Shown: piece after piece, positions 1-11,600 of the stretch | Layout: every line of letters starts with the position of its first letter | How positions within the stretch are numbered: the first letter of the stretch is position 1 | Source: Ctena decussata | Lineage: Eukaryota > Mollusca > Bivalvia > Lucinida > Lucinidae | DNA: 64,000 nt | Direction of reading: 5' to 3' | Assembly (NCBI GenBank): GCA_963989385.1 | Contig: OZ022512.1 | Span: 24,697,899 to 24,761,898 of the forward strand | Made by a program: the position numbers and the translations under genes | The notes under the pieces: generated by a model | Told to the model about the DNA's origin: nothing | The model's database searches: none | What the model saw: the letters and a program-made list of their open reading frames with translations, nothing else

Positions 1-12
1 AAGTTGGCACAC

Positions 13-1287
13 TTAAAGAAAAAACTATCTCCAATCATCCCATAGAGTCTACCTGAGTAAACAATTGCAAAGTAACACAATTTTTACAGAAAAAAATATG
101 TTTCCAACCAACCCACACCTGATTTATGACAATTGCAAACAAACACAATTTTTAAGGATGACCTGCCCCTCAAAGAACTGTTGCTACATTGTATTTAGCT
201 GCATGATACAATTTCTTAGTATCCTTCACGTCGTATCCTTAGCCGCATATAAAGCACTTTTCCACTTTTCCACGATACCTATATGAACTGGAGCCTGAGG
301 CCCAGTAAGACTGTGTAAAGACTGGGAATAGTCAGATCAGCCTGCACATCTTTTATCATTGTCAGTGACAGAGAGCAGTGGCATAGGGCTAGAAAGGTTC
401 GCATTATGGGGCGGGTGGGTGTGGGGGGGGGGGGGGGGGGGCAGAGGTGCAAACCTTAGAGCAACCTTTCTGGGGCAATTTTGGGCAGGGCTTGAGGGGG
501 ACAGCCATGCATTTCAAAATCATGGGGGAGGGGGGGCGGCCGAACGGGGGGGGGGGGAGGGGGGCATGCACTTCAAAATTATGGGGAAGGGGGGCTAACC
601 CCCTTTCTACGCCTATGCAGAGGCCTCTAAATGAAACTCGGCAGCTCTGATTCGTTTCACGCGCAAATGTGCAGGCTGATTCATGTACTTACTATAACAT
701 TTTCTCAGTATACACACGGTTTAAGGTGCGTTTTCGTGCAACACTAGCACAGTTCCCCCACCCACTTCTTCGTAATGCACTGACCTTGTGCAGGACTGTA
801 CATCGTCGGAAATGCATAGATTAAAATGCAAGCGACGTTGAGAAAACTTAAAGCATTCAAAATCTTGTACAAGAATCATGAGAATGCATCAACAGAGTTA
901 ATTTCATTATTTTTAGGATGCTTACCGCGTTTTGTTTACATCGATCAAAATCATTTGCCTGGCAACGTCAGGTACAGTACCGTCCCATTAATCGCTTCCG
1001 AAACCTAATTTACAGTTAAGATACAAACAAACGGATTGTTAATTTCCACAAATAATGTTCGCGGTATGTGTAAACACAGATTTTTCATCTGAAGCGAGTG
1101 TTGAACAAGGAGGCCGCCATGACACAATTTTTTCGTAAACTTAAGACAGCCACCCCCCTGTCGTAATTAAAGTTACGACAAAACTTAAGAAAATCTTAAG
1201 GATTTTCTTACGATCTTGACGTTAGTGAAAGGCAATTTTTGGCTAAGATTTTCGTACGATAATATTTAAGAAAATCTTAGACTTACG
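13..1287 (+). repeat. Left arm of a ~2.6 kb inverted repeat
   Basis: This stretch matches the reverse complement of about 1509-2658 along nearly its whole length, with scattered mismatches and small indels. For example, the CAATTG/AACACAATTTTTACAG block at 63-90 reappears inverted at 2595-2620. The arm carries a poly(G) run (421-443 and neighbours) that is mirrored by poly(C) at 2188-2240. Its inner end is rich in CTTAAG/CTTACG motifs. Short ORFs on both arms encode the mirrored peptide and are a by-product of the repeat. The left end is near the window edge, so the arm may continue outside. It could be a foldback transposon or an inverted duplication; no transposase is seen. Confidence 0.85.
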
Positions 1288-1508
1288 AAAGGCTGTGACT
1301 GTGAGATTGACCAGAAAATTGTTGCATCCATTGTCAAACATGGTTTAAAGCCATTTCATGATTCCTGACAAAGCGACTGGTGTTCAAAACACTGCTAACT
1401 AGAAAAGGAAATTGGTGGGTGCAGTGGCCATATGTTATTGTTACTGAGCCTGAGTAAACTTACCAGTTCCAACAGGAAGAAAAACACTGGGCACCGTTTC
1501 ACTAAACG
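1288..1508. other. Unpaired spacer of the long inverted repeat
   Basis: About 220 bases between the two arms that do not pair with each other. No ORF or recognisable element is seen. The right edge contains a GTTTCACTAAAC motif that recurs near 18,690 and at 1565, suggesting a MITE-like sequence is embedded in the inner part of the palindrome. Confidence 0.6.
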
Positions 1509-2658
1509 TCGTAAGTCTAAGATTTTCTTAAGTTTGATCGTACGAAAATCTTAGCCAAAAATTGCGTTTCACTAACGTCAAGATCGTAAGAAAATTCTTA
1601 GGATTTTCTTAAATTTTGTCGTAACTTTACGACAGGGTGGTGGCTGTCTTAAGTTTACGAAAAATTCGTAAGTGTCATGGCGGCCTCCATGTTCAACACT
1701 CGCTTCAGATGAAAAATCTGTGTTTATGCCTCCCACGAACATTATTTAGGGAAATTAGTAATCCGCTTGTTTGTATCTTACTGTAAATTAGGTTTCGGAA
1801 GCGATTAATGGGACGGTACTGTACCTGACGTTGCCAGGCGATCGATTTTGATCGATGTAAACAAAACGCGGTAAGCATCCTAAAAATAATGAAATTAGCT
1901 CTGTTGATGCATATTTGTACACGATTTAGCATGCTTCAAGCTTTCTCAATGTCGTTTGCTGTTTAGTTTGTGCATTTCCGACGATGGACATTCCTGCAAT
2001 AGGGAGAAAGAGGGTGGGGAACTGGTGTGGTGTTGCATGAAAAGGGCACCTTAAAACTTGTGTATACTGAGAAAAGATTATAGGAAGTACGTTCATCAGC
2101 CTGCACATTTACGTGTGAAACGAATCAGAGCTGCCCTGTTTCATTTAGAGGCCTTTACATAGGCGTAGAAAGAGGGTCAGCACCCTCCCCCCCCCCCCCC
2201 CCCCAATAATGCATGGCTGCCCCCCCCCCCTCATGCCCCCCTCCCATGCCCCAGAAAGAAGAAAAAAAGGTTGCCCTAAGGTTTGCATCCCCTCCCGAAC
2301 CTTTCTAGCTCTATGCCACTGGATAGATCTATCACTGACAATGATGAAACGTGCATATGCAGGCTGATCTGACTATTCCCAGTCTTTAACACAGTCTTAC
2401 TGGGCCTTAGGTTCCAGTTCATATAGGCATCATGGAAAAGTGCTTTAACGCGGCTAAGGATACTTAGAAATTGTATCATGCTGCTAAATACAATGTAGCA
2501 ACATTTCTTTGAGGGACAGCTAGGTCATCCTTAAAATTGTGTTTGTTGCAATTGTCTACTGAGGTGTGGGTAGGTTGGAAACATTTTTTTGTCTGTAAAA
2601 ATTGTGTTTCTTTGCAATTGTCTACTTAGGCATGGGTAGGTTGGAGATATGTTTTAAG
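1509..2658 (-). repeat. Right arm of the ~2.6 kb inverted repeat
   Basis: Reverse-complement counterpart of 13-1287. The poly(C) tracts at 2188-2240 correspond to the poly(G) tracts on the other arm, and homology continues to about 2658 before ending in unrelated AT-rich DNA. The arms are clearly diverged (point changes, small indels), so the structure is not a recent assembly artefact of one strand folding back. Confidence 0.85.
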
Positions 2659-4357
2659 TTTGGGAAGGTAAGATTGACAAGGTATTTCAGACTCAAACTG
2701 TACTGGCAAACAAAAAAAATAAGTAGTAGAAAAGCAAAAGTAAGTAGGTAGGTATAAGCAATTGCTAACAATTAAAATTTAAATTCAGGCCTTGTGTTTT
2801 GACATTTTAAGCTCTGACTTCATTTGGGGTATATTTAAAGGCAAATTCTTGTGAATTCTACCAATATTCACTTAGCTTGAAGCATTCAGAGCCATATTGC
2901 CAGGAACATCCTGTGGCATTATTGACATTATTAGCCAAAATGTAGGAAAAAAAAAAGAACAAAACAAAAAAAACACTTGTCATAAATCCTTGTAGACCTG
3001 CAAATAGCAAAAGAAAAATATTTTGATAAAATACAGTCATGTAATGATGTAAATCTGGCAGGAACCCATTAATATCATTACTTGGCAGCATAGAACACTT
3101 TTTTCACATATTAAGCCAGGCTGCAGGTGCTGTTCATTGGCAGATCCAAGATATGGGTTATGGGGGTTTCTTTAAGGTTCCAAATCTGAGGAGTCCTTGC
3201 AGCGGGACCCTCAGTTTTGTAATTAAGTGTTCCATTCAGAAAATTGAGGGTCCTGTTTTCATATTATCTTATTAATACTTCTTTAGTTTTGTCCAAAGCA
3301 GCTACAAGAATATTTTTTAACCAATATTTTGTGATTAATTCTGAAAAAAAAAATGTATATATTTTTTTTTCAGTTATTCCCAGTAACTGTATCCATTGTG
3401 ATGCCAGAATTAATATCTCTCTGTTTATGCTGTAGTCTAACTTTGAGAGTCCCAGAGGACCCCACAATTTTTTTCTGGGAGCCTGAGAATAATTAATTTG
3501 GAGAGTCAGTGATACAATTCCTGTTTCAGGAAATGTATAGGGCATGAATTCTGAGAGTGAAGTTACTGAAGTATGTTAGGACTGACAAGTCTGAAGTATA
3601 ATTTTCCCCACATTGTGTCATGAATGTCATTTGAATGAGGATACAACATGGTTAAGCACAATATGATAAACAGGCTCAGAACTGCAGTGAATGAAGTCTG
3701 ATGAAGTTTGCAATGAGATTTTATGGAGTAAAGTGAGGCTCCTGGCCTAATTTTGAAAAAATAAGTTACATATATTATTTTTCTATATTATTTTTATTTA
3801 TTTATTTGAAAGAAACATGACTGTACTGGTCTTGTCACATTTAGTCTTTTTGTGTGGTAATGGGTGGATTGAAAAATAAGTGAGAATTGTAAGTGAGTGG
3901 GGAAATTTGATGAGAATCTGTCTAATTTTTGGTGAAAGTTAGCATCTGTATACCAATATATAAAAAAAAATTGTGTAGATATGGAGAATTACAAATGAAA
4001 AAAAAAATACTTTTCTTAAACTGGTCCTAATATGACTGGTAATGTTGATTTCTTTTATATCTGTCATTATGCTCAAATGTATATGGCGGCATGTTCATTT
4101 GAACTGCTATGATGACAGAGCTGTAAGAAGATTGACTGATGATTCTGACACTTTATTTTTCATTTCTCCATTGAAAATGTACCTGAGGGCTTTTCACTGG
4201 CATAATTTGTATAAAAAAACAACAAAAAAACTACAATGTTGTTCAACAAGAAAAAAAAATAATGATAAAAATAAAGAACCAGTAATCACTTCTTTCACAG
4301 GCCTTATACTGGCAAAGCTTTTTCAAGCATGAAAAAATTCAGTGCCTGAAAATAGAA
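2659..4357. other. AT-rich DNA, no gene seen
   Basis: About 1.7 kb with short A and T homopolymers (2945-2975, 3346-3372, 3960-3970) and a TATTTATTTATT stretch near 3790. ORFs are short and lack recognisable domains. Nothing else is supported. Confidence 0.6.
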
Positions 4358-4582
4358 TTTAACCCATTGCATTCTGGGTGTTTTTTGTCATCTGCTGAAA
4401 TTGTTGTCTGCATCAAAAATCAAGAATATTTTGACAATATTGGTCTTTTTTTTGTAGAAATGATGTCTTGGCAGCAAACAGTTTGGATCTCAGATCAGGC
4501 CCCACATGTGTGGAGCCTGATCTGGATCCAAACTGTTTGCCCAGATACCCCTCAAGGGGTTTCCCTAATAGAATGGGTTAAA
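4358..4582. mobile_element. MITE-like TIR element
   Basis: Bounded by perfect 11-bp inverted ends, TTTAACCCATT at 4358-4368 and AATGGGTTAAA at 4572-4582. Inside lies a strong hairpin: arms 4474-4500 and 4515-4540 (core AAACAGTTTGGATC with its complement) around a loop containing CACATGTG. No coding capacity. The size (225 bp) and structure fit a non-autonomous DNA transposon; superfamily unknown. Target duplication is not clear. Confidence 0.7.
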
Positions 4583-6187
4583 ATTGAAAATAATGGGACA
4601 ATTCAAACCCTTAAGGCCTGAAATCAGGCTCAGACCTGACAAGTATGAGGACTGTTTTCAGTACATAACTGCTGCAGAATCAACAACATCACAAGGTAAA
4701 TGTTTGAAGAGATGGGTAACCATTGATCTAAATGAAATAGATGCTACGTTGGTAACACAACAGTTTGATTTTCTGTATATCTGAGAAGAATCTCTCTCTG
4801 TGTGTTATATGGGCGGGTGTTTCAAATGCTGCTGAACTTGATCAATTTTCTCCTATCACAGACATTAATTTTGTTGTATTACGACTATTTTTTGTTTGTT
4901 TGTAGATAAAATTCCATAAAAAAGGTTCTTGTTCAGCTCGAACCAAAATGCACAAGTGTCTCTGATCAGTGTCCAGGATTTTTTATGGGAATTTGGTTAG
5001 GACTATATCATCAGCTTGATATGACTGACACCGAATAAATCATTTTAAAGTTCTTTCAGTCATTATGTTGCTGGTTTTGACAAAAAATGGATTTAAGGAT
5101 ATTGTTACATATCATATCATTTCCATGAACATCAAATTACCATAAAATTTCTGAGTATTGGGACAGATACATGTAGGGCTGAGAAAACAGTGCAGATCCT
5201 GATCGTACTGCTGAGTCATTTGCCTTTCTATCTGTATCTTTTGGTCACATTCTTGCATTGTAAAACTGTATTTTTCCATTATTAGTATAAATTGCAATAA
5301 GTATTATAGATGTCCCAATTTTTAGAAAGTTTTTGGTATATATCTAAGTGTGTTTTGGCCAGTAGCACCTTTACTATTCGGAGTAGCCGAAGGAAAGTTC
5401 AAAGAAATTATCACATTGAGATCAGCTCTCTGTTACCATCAGCATTTGACTGACAATATTATCTGCCCCTGCCACAAGGGCTACTATACATGTCAAAAAA
5501 TTAGTTTTTGGCTTGTAGTTCATAGATGTGGAATATCTTGGTTCTTGTTTAACTTGAACCACAGCACAATTTCTCAATTAAGACCAGTTTTTCTTCAAGA
5601 GAAAGCATAAGGATAGTACTCGACTGACACTTATCTTTAATTTGAGTATATTTGTATGTATGACATTGGTATGGTGGTATAGCATCAAATTACCGTAAAA
5701 GTTCTTAGTATTGGGACAGATAGGTCTGTGCTAACTGTGCAGACCCTGATCAGATGGATACTTTAGGAACCATTTGCCTGCCCATTAAATGCATCTATCA
5801 ATAATTGCATAGCTGCATTGTGAAATCAAACAGTTTCATTTTAGGACAACTGCAGTAATTTATTTAGGTTCCAATTTTTAGAATTGTAATGGTATATTTT
5901 AAGTGGCTTTTGGGTGTAGCTTCTTTACTATTGGGACTTTCTGATTGAAAGTTTCCAGAAATGATAACATTAAAGTAAGCTCTCTCTTAATATCAGCATT
6001 TTGATGACTGGGGTTATCTGCCCCTTCCACAGGGGCTATGTACATGTCCAAAAACTAGTTTTTGGCTTCTGGTTCCTTTATTATGTGGAATATCTTCCTA
6101 AAATTTCACACAAATGATAAAATATAAGTAGTCTTTCTGGAACAATCAGAATTTTGTCTGACATGACAGCAGTCCTCTCCCCTTGGT

Positions 6188-6360
6188 AGGGGCCAGTAGC
6201 TCAGTGGGTTAAGAGCTGGTCTTCTGATCTAGGTGTCCCTGGTTCAAATCTGGCTGGAGGTGGAATTCTTTCCAGCCATAAATGGGAGCCCATTGCTCAC
6301 AGCTTTTCATTATCATTACCATTTATCCTGATATGACTGAAATACTCTTGAAAAGGATTT
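6188..6360 (+). mobile_element. tRNA-derived SINE
   Basis: The head has a good A box (TAGCTCAGTGGG, 6197-6208) and B box (GGTTCAAATC, 6241-6250) with tRNA-like spacing. It runs directly into a non-tRNA body (CATTATCATTACC, CCTGATATGACTGAAAT). That body is shared with the element near 21,000-21,190, which marks it as a SINE rather than a tRNA gene. No T-stretch terminator of the kind expected right after a tRNA gene is seen. Confidence 0.7.
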
Positions 6361-6489
6361 ACTATATCCACATGGTCTTGTTTTCAGCTGCCCTGTTGCT
6401 TTGGCAAGCCCATCCCTGTTCATTCTTTAATATTGTATTTCCACCTTTTATTCTGTGTACCTCTTATTCTTTTTGCCATTTCACTGTGC

Positions 6490-7085
6490 CCGGCCTGTAG
6501 AAGCATCTTTGCTGAGCCAGAAGACCTCGCGATGTGGCCAGACTACCTTGTTTTCCTTTTTCTGACCATGGTTTGGTCACTGAGCTCCAGATAAGAGGGG
6601 GTATTCAGAGGATAATATTTCTCTTATTGTTCATAAAAAAAATGTATGTTGTAGAAGTAGATCTGTCTCGGCCAGATGATTCTAATAAAGGGTCACACCA
6701 TATGTTTTTATGGAGAAATACAGATAATTATCCCTAAGTTATCCCCTTCAGCCCTTGTTATGTGGAGCACATGCAGTGTGTCATATTCTCGAATGGCTGC
6801 TTGGATCTTTCTGAGAATAAATCCCCATTAGTTATGATATGGTCTTTACAGATCACAGATGATCATGCAGTAATCTTTGGTAGCATTTTATGTGGAAGAC
6901 CTGTCTTCTTTTCTCTAGCTCTGCTGTCAAAGCCCATGATTTACAGGCATACAGAAATACAGATACAACAAAACACCACTGATCTAAGCCCTGAAAATTG
7001 GGTTCAGCTTTGTTAGAGCTGTAGTTACTTGTTCAATCCTTGAGAGAACCTCTGGTTTTGAGCCATCCACTGAAACCTTTGCTGC
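6490..7085 (-). pseudogene. Decayed LINE reverse-transcriptase fragment
   Basis: The reverse strand resembles the better preserved LINE relic at 38,530-39,400. Matching blocks in the same order are 6778-6960 against 38,545-38,690 and 6990-7070 against 38,765-38,850 (for example GCTTTGTTAGAGCTG against GCTTTGTAAGAGCTG). The reverse strand near 6500-6545 can be read as a GH.ARSSG.AK-like stretch typical of the C-terminus of this LINE type. Many stops and indels; non-functional. Confidence 0.55.
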
Positions 7086-7754
7086 AAGGGGCTATGTACA
7101 TGTCTAAAAATTTGATTTTGGCCAGTAATTCCTTAACTTTTTAGAATATCTTGGTGTAACTTGGCAGAAATGAATAAAGAAAGGTTTTTTTGTTTCTTTT
7201 TTTACAGTCAGACTTTATTGAGGGGAGTATCTGCCCTAATGCTATGTAGTGGGCTTCTGAATGCCCATAAATGGATTTTGGCCTTTACTGCATTTACTTT
7301 TCAGAACTTTTGGTGGAACTTCACAAAAAGGATTGAAATAAGAAAAAGTAAGGCAAGCTTACTGTTACAATCAGAATTTTGTCTGACAGGGTTATCTGTA
7401 CCTTCTATGGGCTTTCTACATGTCCCAAGAGTAATGCTTGGCCTATACTTTCTATATGTTTGGAATATCTTGGCGAAACGTCTGTAAAATTTGTTTTATG
7501 TTCCACAGATAGCATTTTGTCATACTAGGTTCTCTCTGTCTGTCATGGGGGATATTTCTGCAATATATTGGCATTTCCTTATTTCTCAGTATACCATATT
7601 ATTCCTATTAAATGCCCCATGGGCATTGCATTTTACAAAAGAGGGACACTGTTTAGAGACTGAAGAGTGGCAAATAATTCACTCCCTAGAATGGTTTCAG
7701 TTAACAGGATTAAGTAAGAATGTAAATTCCCCTGTGAAAAAAGTTTAAAAACTT

Positions 7755-8190
7755 ATAATTTGTTCTTGAACTGGTCAAAAAGTTCAAGTACAAATCTTGA
7801 ACTTCAATAACAGTTCTTGAACTTCAAAATTTAAGTTCATGAACCTTTGTAGTTTTTTAACTGTTCTTCTTGAACAGATGAAGTTCTAGAATCAGTAATT
7901 CTTGAACTTGCAATATTCTTGAACCTCCATTATTGATGTGAAAAAAGTTCAAGAACAAATTATAAGTTCTTCAAAAATTTCAAAAATCATTTTTTGAACT
8001 TCAAGAACAGTTCTAGAACTTCAAGATTTAATTTCATAAATCTTTGTAGTTCTTGAACTGTTGTTCTTGACCATATGAAGTTCTTGAACCAGGGGTTCTT
8101 TAACTTGCAATGTCCTTCAGAACATATGAAGTTCTTAAGAACTAGTGGTTATTGACTTGCAGTGTTCCTGAACTTCCACTTTTGATTTGG
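7755..8190. repeat. Cluster of GTTCTTGAAC / GTTCAAGAAC motifs
   Basis: More than ten imperfect copies of the palindrome GTTCTTGAAC(TT) or GTTCAAGAAC occur in 430 bases, in both orientations, separated by 15-40 bases. A second cluster lies at 15,790-16,165. The motif contains TTCnnGAA, the inverted pentamer pair of heat-shock elements, but the higher-order spacing is irregular, so this may simply be a decayed satellite. Confidence 0.7.
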
Positions 8191-8214
8191 CATTATGTCA
8201 TCACATCCTGTTGG

Positions 8215-8658
8215 TTTAAACATATTTTATTCAAATTTTTCAATACATATATACATTGCAACAATATAAATAATAGGATTGGAACGAAAGCACAAGTACT
8301 TATAAAGTTCCTCTCCTTAACTATATCTAACATGCAAATATCATGGCGATAGCTTAACAAAATAAGTTAAACAAAATTTACATTTAAATATATATGTAAT
8401 ATCGTTTACAAAAACCAGTGATTAATATTGAAACCAAATGATATAGAAAAGTGTCCGGACAAGAAGGAAAAAAAAAAAAAAAAGAAGACAGTGTAGAAAA
8501 GGGGCATAAAAAAGAAAAGAAAAGATACAATTTTACAAACTATGCAACCAAGGATCAGAGAGGGGGCGCAGAATCGCAGCGACAGTCGCATCAAGCACTC
8601 TGACTACCATTACTTACATAAGTACCAGCCGCTTGCCATAAGCTAAGAAAATATGCTA
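8215..8658 (-). mobile_element. 3' UTR and tail of the CR1-like LINE
   Basis: On the minus strand this follows the stop codon of the LINE ORF. It contains a polypyrimidine/A-rich stretch near 8465-8530 and ends in GAATAAAATATG at about 8220-8235. The 750-bp insert at 41,225-41,974 ends in a very similar way (CAATAAAATATG), which suggests related 3' ends recognised by the same kind of LINE machinery. The exact boundary and a target-site duplication could not be fixed. Confidence 0.55.
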
Positions 8659-11600
8659 TCAGAAGCGTTTTGAATCCAAAATAAATTTATGGACCTTTTC
8701 AAATATAACTGTATTTGTTTCAAAAGAAAAAGAATCGTTTCCATATAAGAGAAGGGACAGCGAGGGAACCTGATACTGAGACACTGTATTTATGAGTTCG
8801 GTTCGTTGGACTTGGTAGTTTCTACAGTGAAAAAAGTAATGTTGGGCATTTTCAAGACTACCACACTGACATAAAGGGGAATCGGAAATGTTCCTTATGA
8901 AAAGATCTAAGTTTAGCGAACTACAATTGGTTCTTAACCTAGTGTGTAATATTTGGGCTTTCCTATTACCTATGTAGAAATATTTCGGAATATGCGATTT
9001 GTCTTTGTTGAGAAAGCATTTAAAAGTATTTACTGAATCAGATTGCTGCGCCTCTTCATGTACGTTGTTCCAGGCTCTGACAGTTGACGGTAGGAAAGAG
9101 TTATAGTAAAGAGTTGTCCTTGCATCTATTGTTTGAAGATCATTAGAATTTCTAAGATTATAGCGTGAAATATTACTGACAGACTGAGGTACCAAGGAAG
9201 ATAGATATAAAGGAGCTAGATTATGTGTCATTTTGTAAAACAAGGTAAGTTTATGATTTAATCGTCTCTTTTCAAGTGAGTCCCACCCTATTTCCTTACA
9301 CAAAGCACTGATGGAAACAAGTCTAGTGGCTCCAGTAGCTATTCTAGCCGCTTCATTCTGAATTTTGTCAAGTTCTTGCTTCTCATATTGCGAACAATTA
9401 TCCCAAATGATATCCCCATATTCGATTAAAGGTCTAATAAATGCTGTGTAAATAATTTCTAGAGATTTCCTATCTAATTTGTATTTTAATTTTCTCATGA
9501 TATTAACTCTAGCCCATGCTTTTGCTGTAATATAATTTATATGTTGGTGCCAAGTACAGTCGTTTGAAAAGTAGAGACCAAGATGTTTATGAGACTCAAC
9601 TTCAGATATCTGCTGGTTTTGCATAAAGACAGGTGGATGAAAAGGTCTATTAAGTTTACGTGAGAAAAGTAAAGATTCGGTTTTGGAAGGGTTGAAAGTA
9701 ACAAGCCATGTTGAAGCCCATTTTGAGATTTTACCCAGATCTGTGTTAATACAACCGGCTGCTGTGATAGGATCATCTACAATGATAAAGAGACTAGTAT
9801 CATCAGCAAATAACCGAATATTTGAGCCAATATCATTTACAATATCATTGATATACAAAAGAAACAGAAGAGGGCCTAAGATTGATCCCTGGGGAACCCC
9901 AGCACGAATATAGGTCCAGTCAGAAACAGCGCCAGGGAGAATAACTCGTTGTTTTCGGTCAGAGAGATAGTCTGCGAACCAAGTGTGGACGTTTCCTGTG
10001 ACACCAGCTGCTTGAAGCTTTGAAAGGAGACCAGCGTGCCATACACGATCGAATGCTTTGCTGATGTCGCAGAAAACAGCCCGTACTTCTTTGCCTGAAT
10101 CTAATGCTTGACAAAAGGTATTGTAAAGAAATGTCAACTGGCTGACGGTTGAGTCTCCAGGAAGAAAGCCGGATTGTAGAGAAGAAAGTAAATTGTTGTC
10201 ACGTAGGTGATTAAATAAATGTTTGAATACAAGCCTTTCGAGAACTTTATCTTCTGAGTTAAGCAATGAAATGGGTCGATAATTGGAAACATCAGACAGG
10301 CAACCTGTTTTAGGTACAGGGCAAACATTGGCTTCTTTATATGCAGAGGGAACAGTACCAAAGTGTAGTGACTGGTTGAAAAGAGAACAATAAGGTATTG
10401 AAACTTCTTTAGATAATTCACGAAGAACACGATTACTGAGGCCATCAGGACCAGAAGCTTTGGAAATAGGAAGAGTTTTAAGAACTGATTCGACTTCTAA
10501 TGGGGACAATATAATGTTGCTTAATGGTGTATTGACGGTAGCTGCAGGTAAGTCAGGAATAATGGCATTCTGTTCATTTAAAATTGTGTGGCTTTGGAAA
10601 TATCTATTTAAAACATTAGCCTTATCATTGTCTTCCGTGTATATGTCGTCATTCAATTCGAGGGGCGGAATCGATGTTTTGTAGTTAGGAGCGATGAAAG
10701 TTTTAAGTGTAGACCACCAGTCTTTTGAAGAAAGTGTCTCAGAGGTAAGTTTTGCTGCAATTTTGTCGTAAAATATTTTTTTAGAATCGCGAATATTTTG
10801 AACAACTTTATTACGTATTGATTTAAATTTCTTCCAGTCTGATTCTGAGTTAGTTCTTTTGGCCTTCCTGTATGTTCTTTTCCGTTTTCTAATGTGTCTT
10901 TTGATATTCGAATTAATCCAAGGCGGTTCTGAAGGTTTTACTCTAATACATCGGTTAGGTATACAATCTTTAGCAATACCAGTTATAGTGCTATTCATAT
11001 TATTTGCGTAAGTATTAATATCATTATCCTTAACAGAGTCCCAGTCAAAAGATGCTGCCTTATTACGTAGTAGTTCATAATTACCTCGGTCATAATACCA
11101 AATGTGTCGCGTGAATGAAACAAATTTAGGCTTAGAAAACTTAAATATACCATATATTGGACAATGATACCTTATTTCTTGATGTAGGAAAGGGTCACCA
11201 ACTCCACTGACTATTAAATGTGTTTTATTATTAACAAGAATGATATCGATTAATGACGATGAGTTTTCGGTAAAATGTGTGGGTTGGCTTATAGATTGAT
11301 ATAAGGAGAACTGAGTACAAACTGAATCAATTTTTCTCGCGGTTTGAGGATTAAGTAGATTTAGATTGAAGTCGCCGGTAATAATTATATCTGAAATTCC
11401 TGGTGAATCAACTGCTAGCGCTATAGAATCCTCAATGTCAGAAAGATAGTTAGAGTCAGAATTTGGAGGACGATAAAACAATCCAAATAATATACGTTTA
11501 TGGTTATTGGTCAATTCTATCCATATGCTCTCAACATTGCGAGACTCTAAATCTGCTCGACGCTTATAATGTAGGCAGTCCTTCACATATATCATAACAC

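Larger units (their letters stand above)
4880..7490. repeat. Diverged tandem duplications (~550 bp unit)
   Basis: At least two ordered copies, about 5110-5640 and 5665-6170. They share in the same order CATCAAATTACC.TAAAA, GTATTGGGACAGATA, CTTTACTATT, then a block reading ATCTGCCCCT...GGGCTA..TACATGT, and TGTGGAATATCTT. Partial, weaker copies of the last block lie near 7085-7165 and 7385-7470. The SINE and LINE relic listed separately interrupt the series. Function unknown. Confidence 0.6.

Noticed and set aside
359..598. Glycine-rich open frame
   Set aside because: It is a translation of poly(G) low-complexity DNA in the inverted-repeat arm.
6188..6262. Possible functional tRNA gene
   Set aside because: A and B boxes are good, but the sequence runs into a SINE body shared with 20,970-21,190 and the acceptor stem does not close convincingly.
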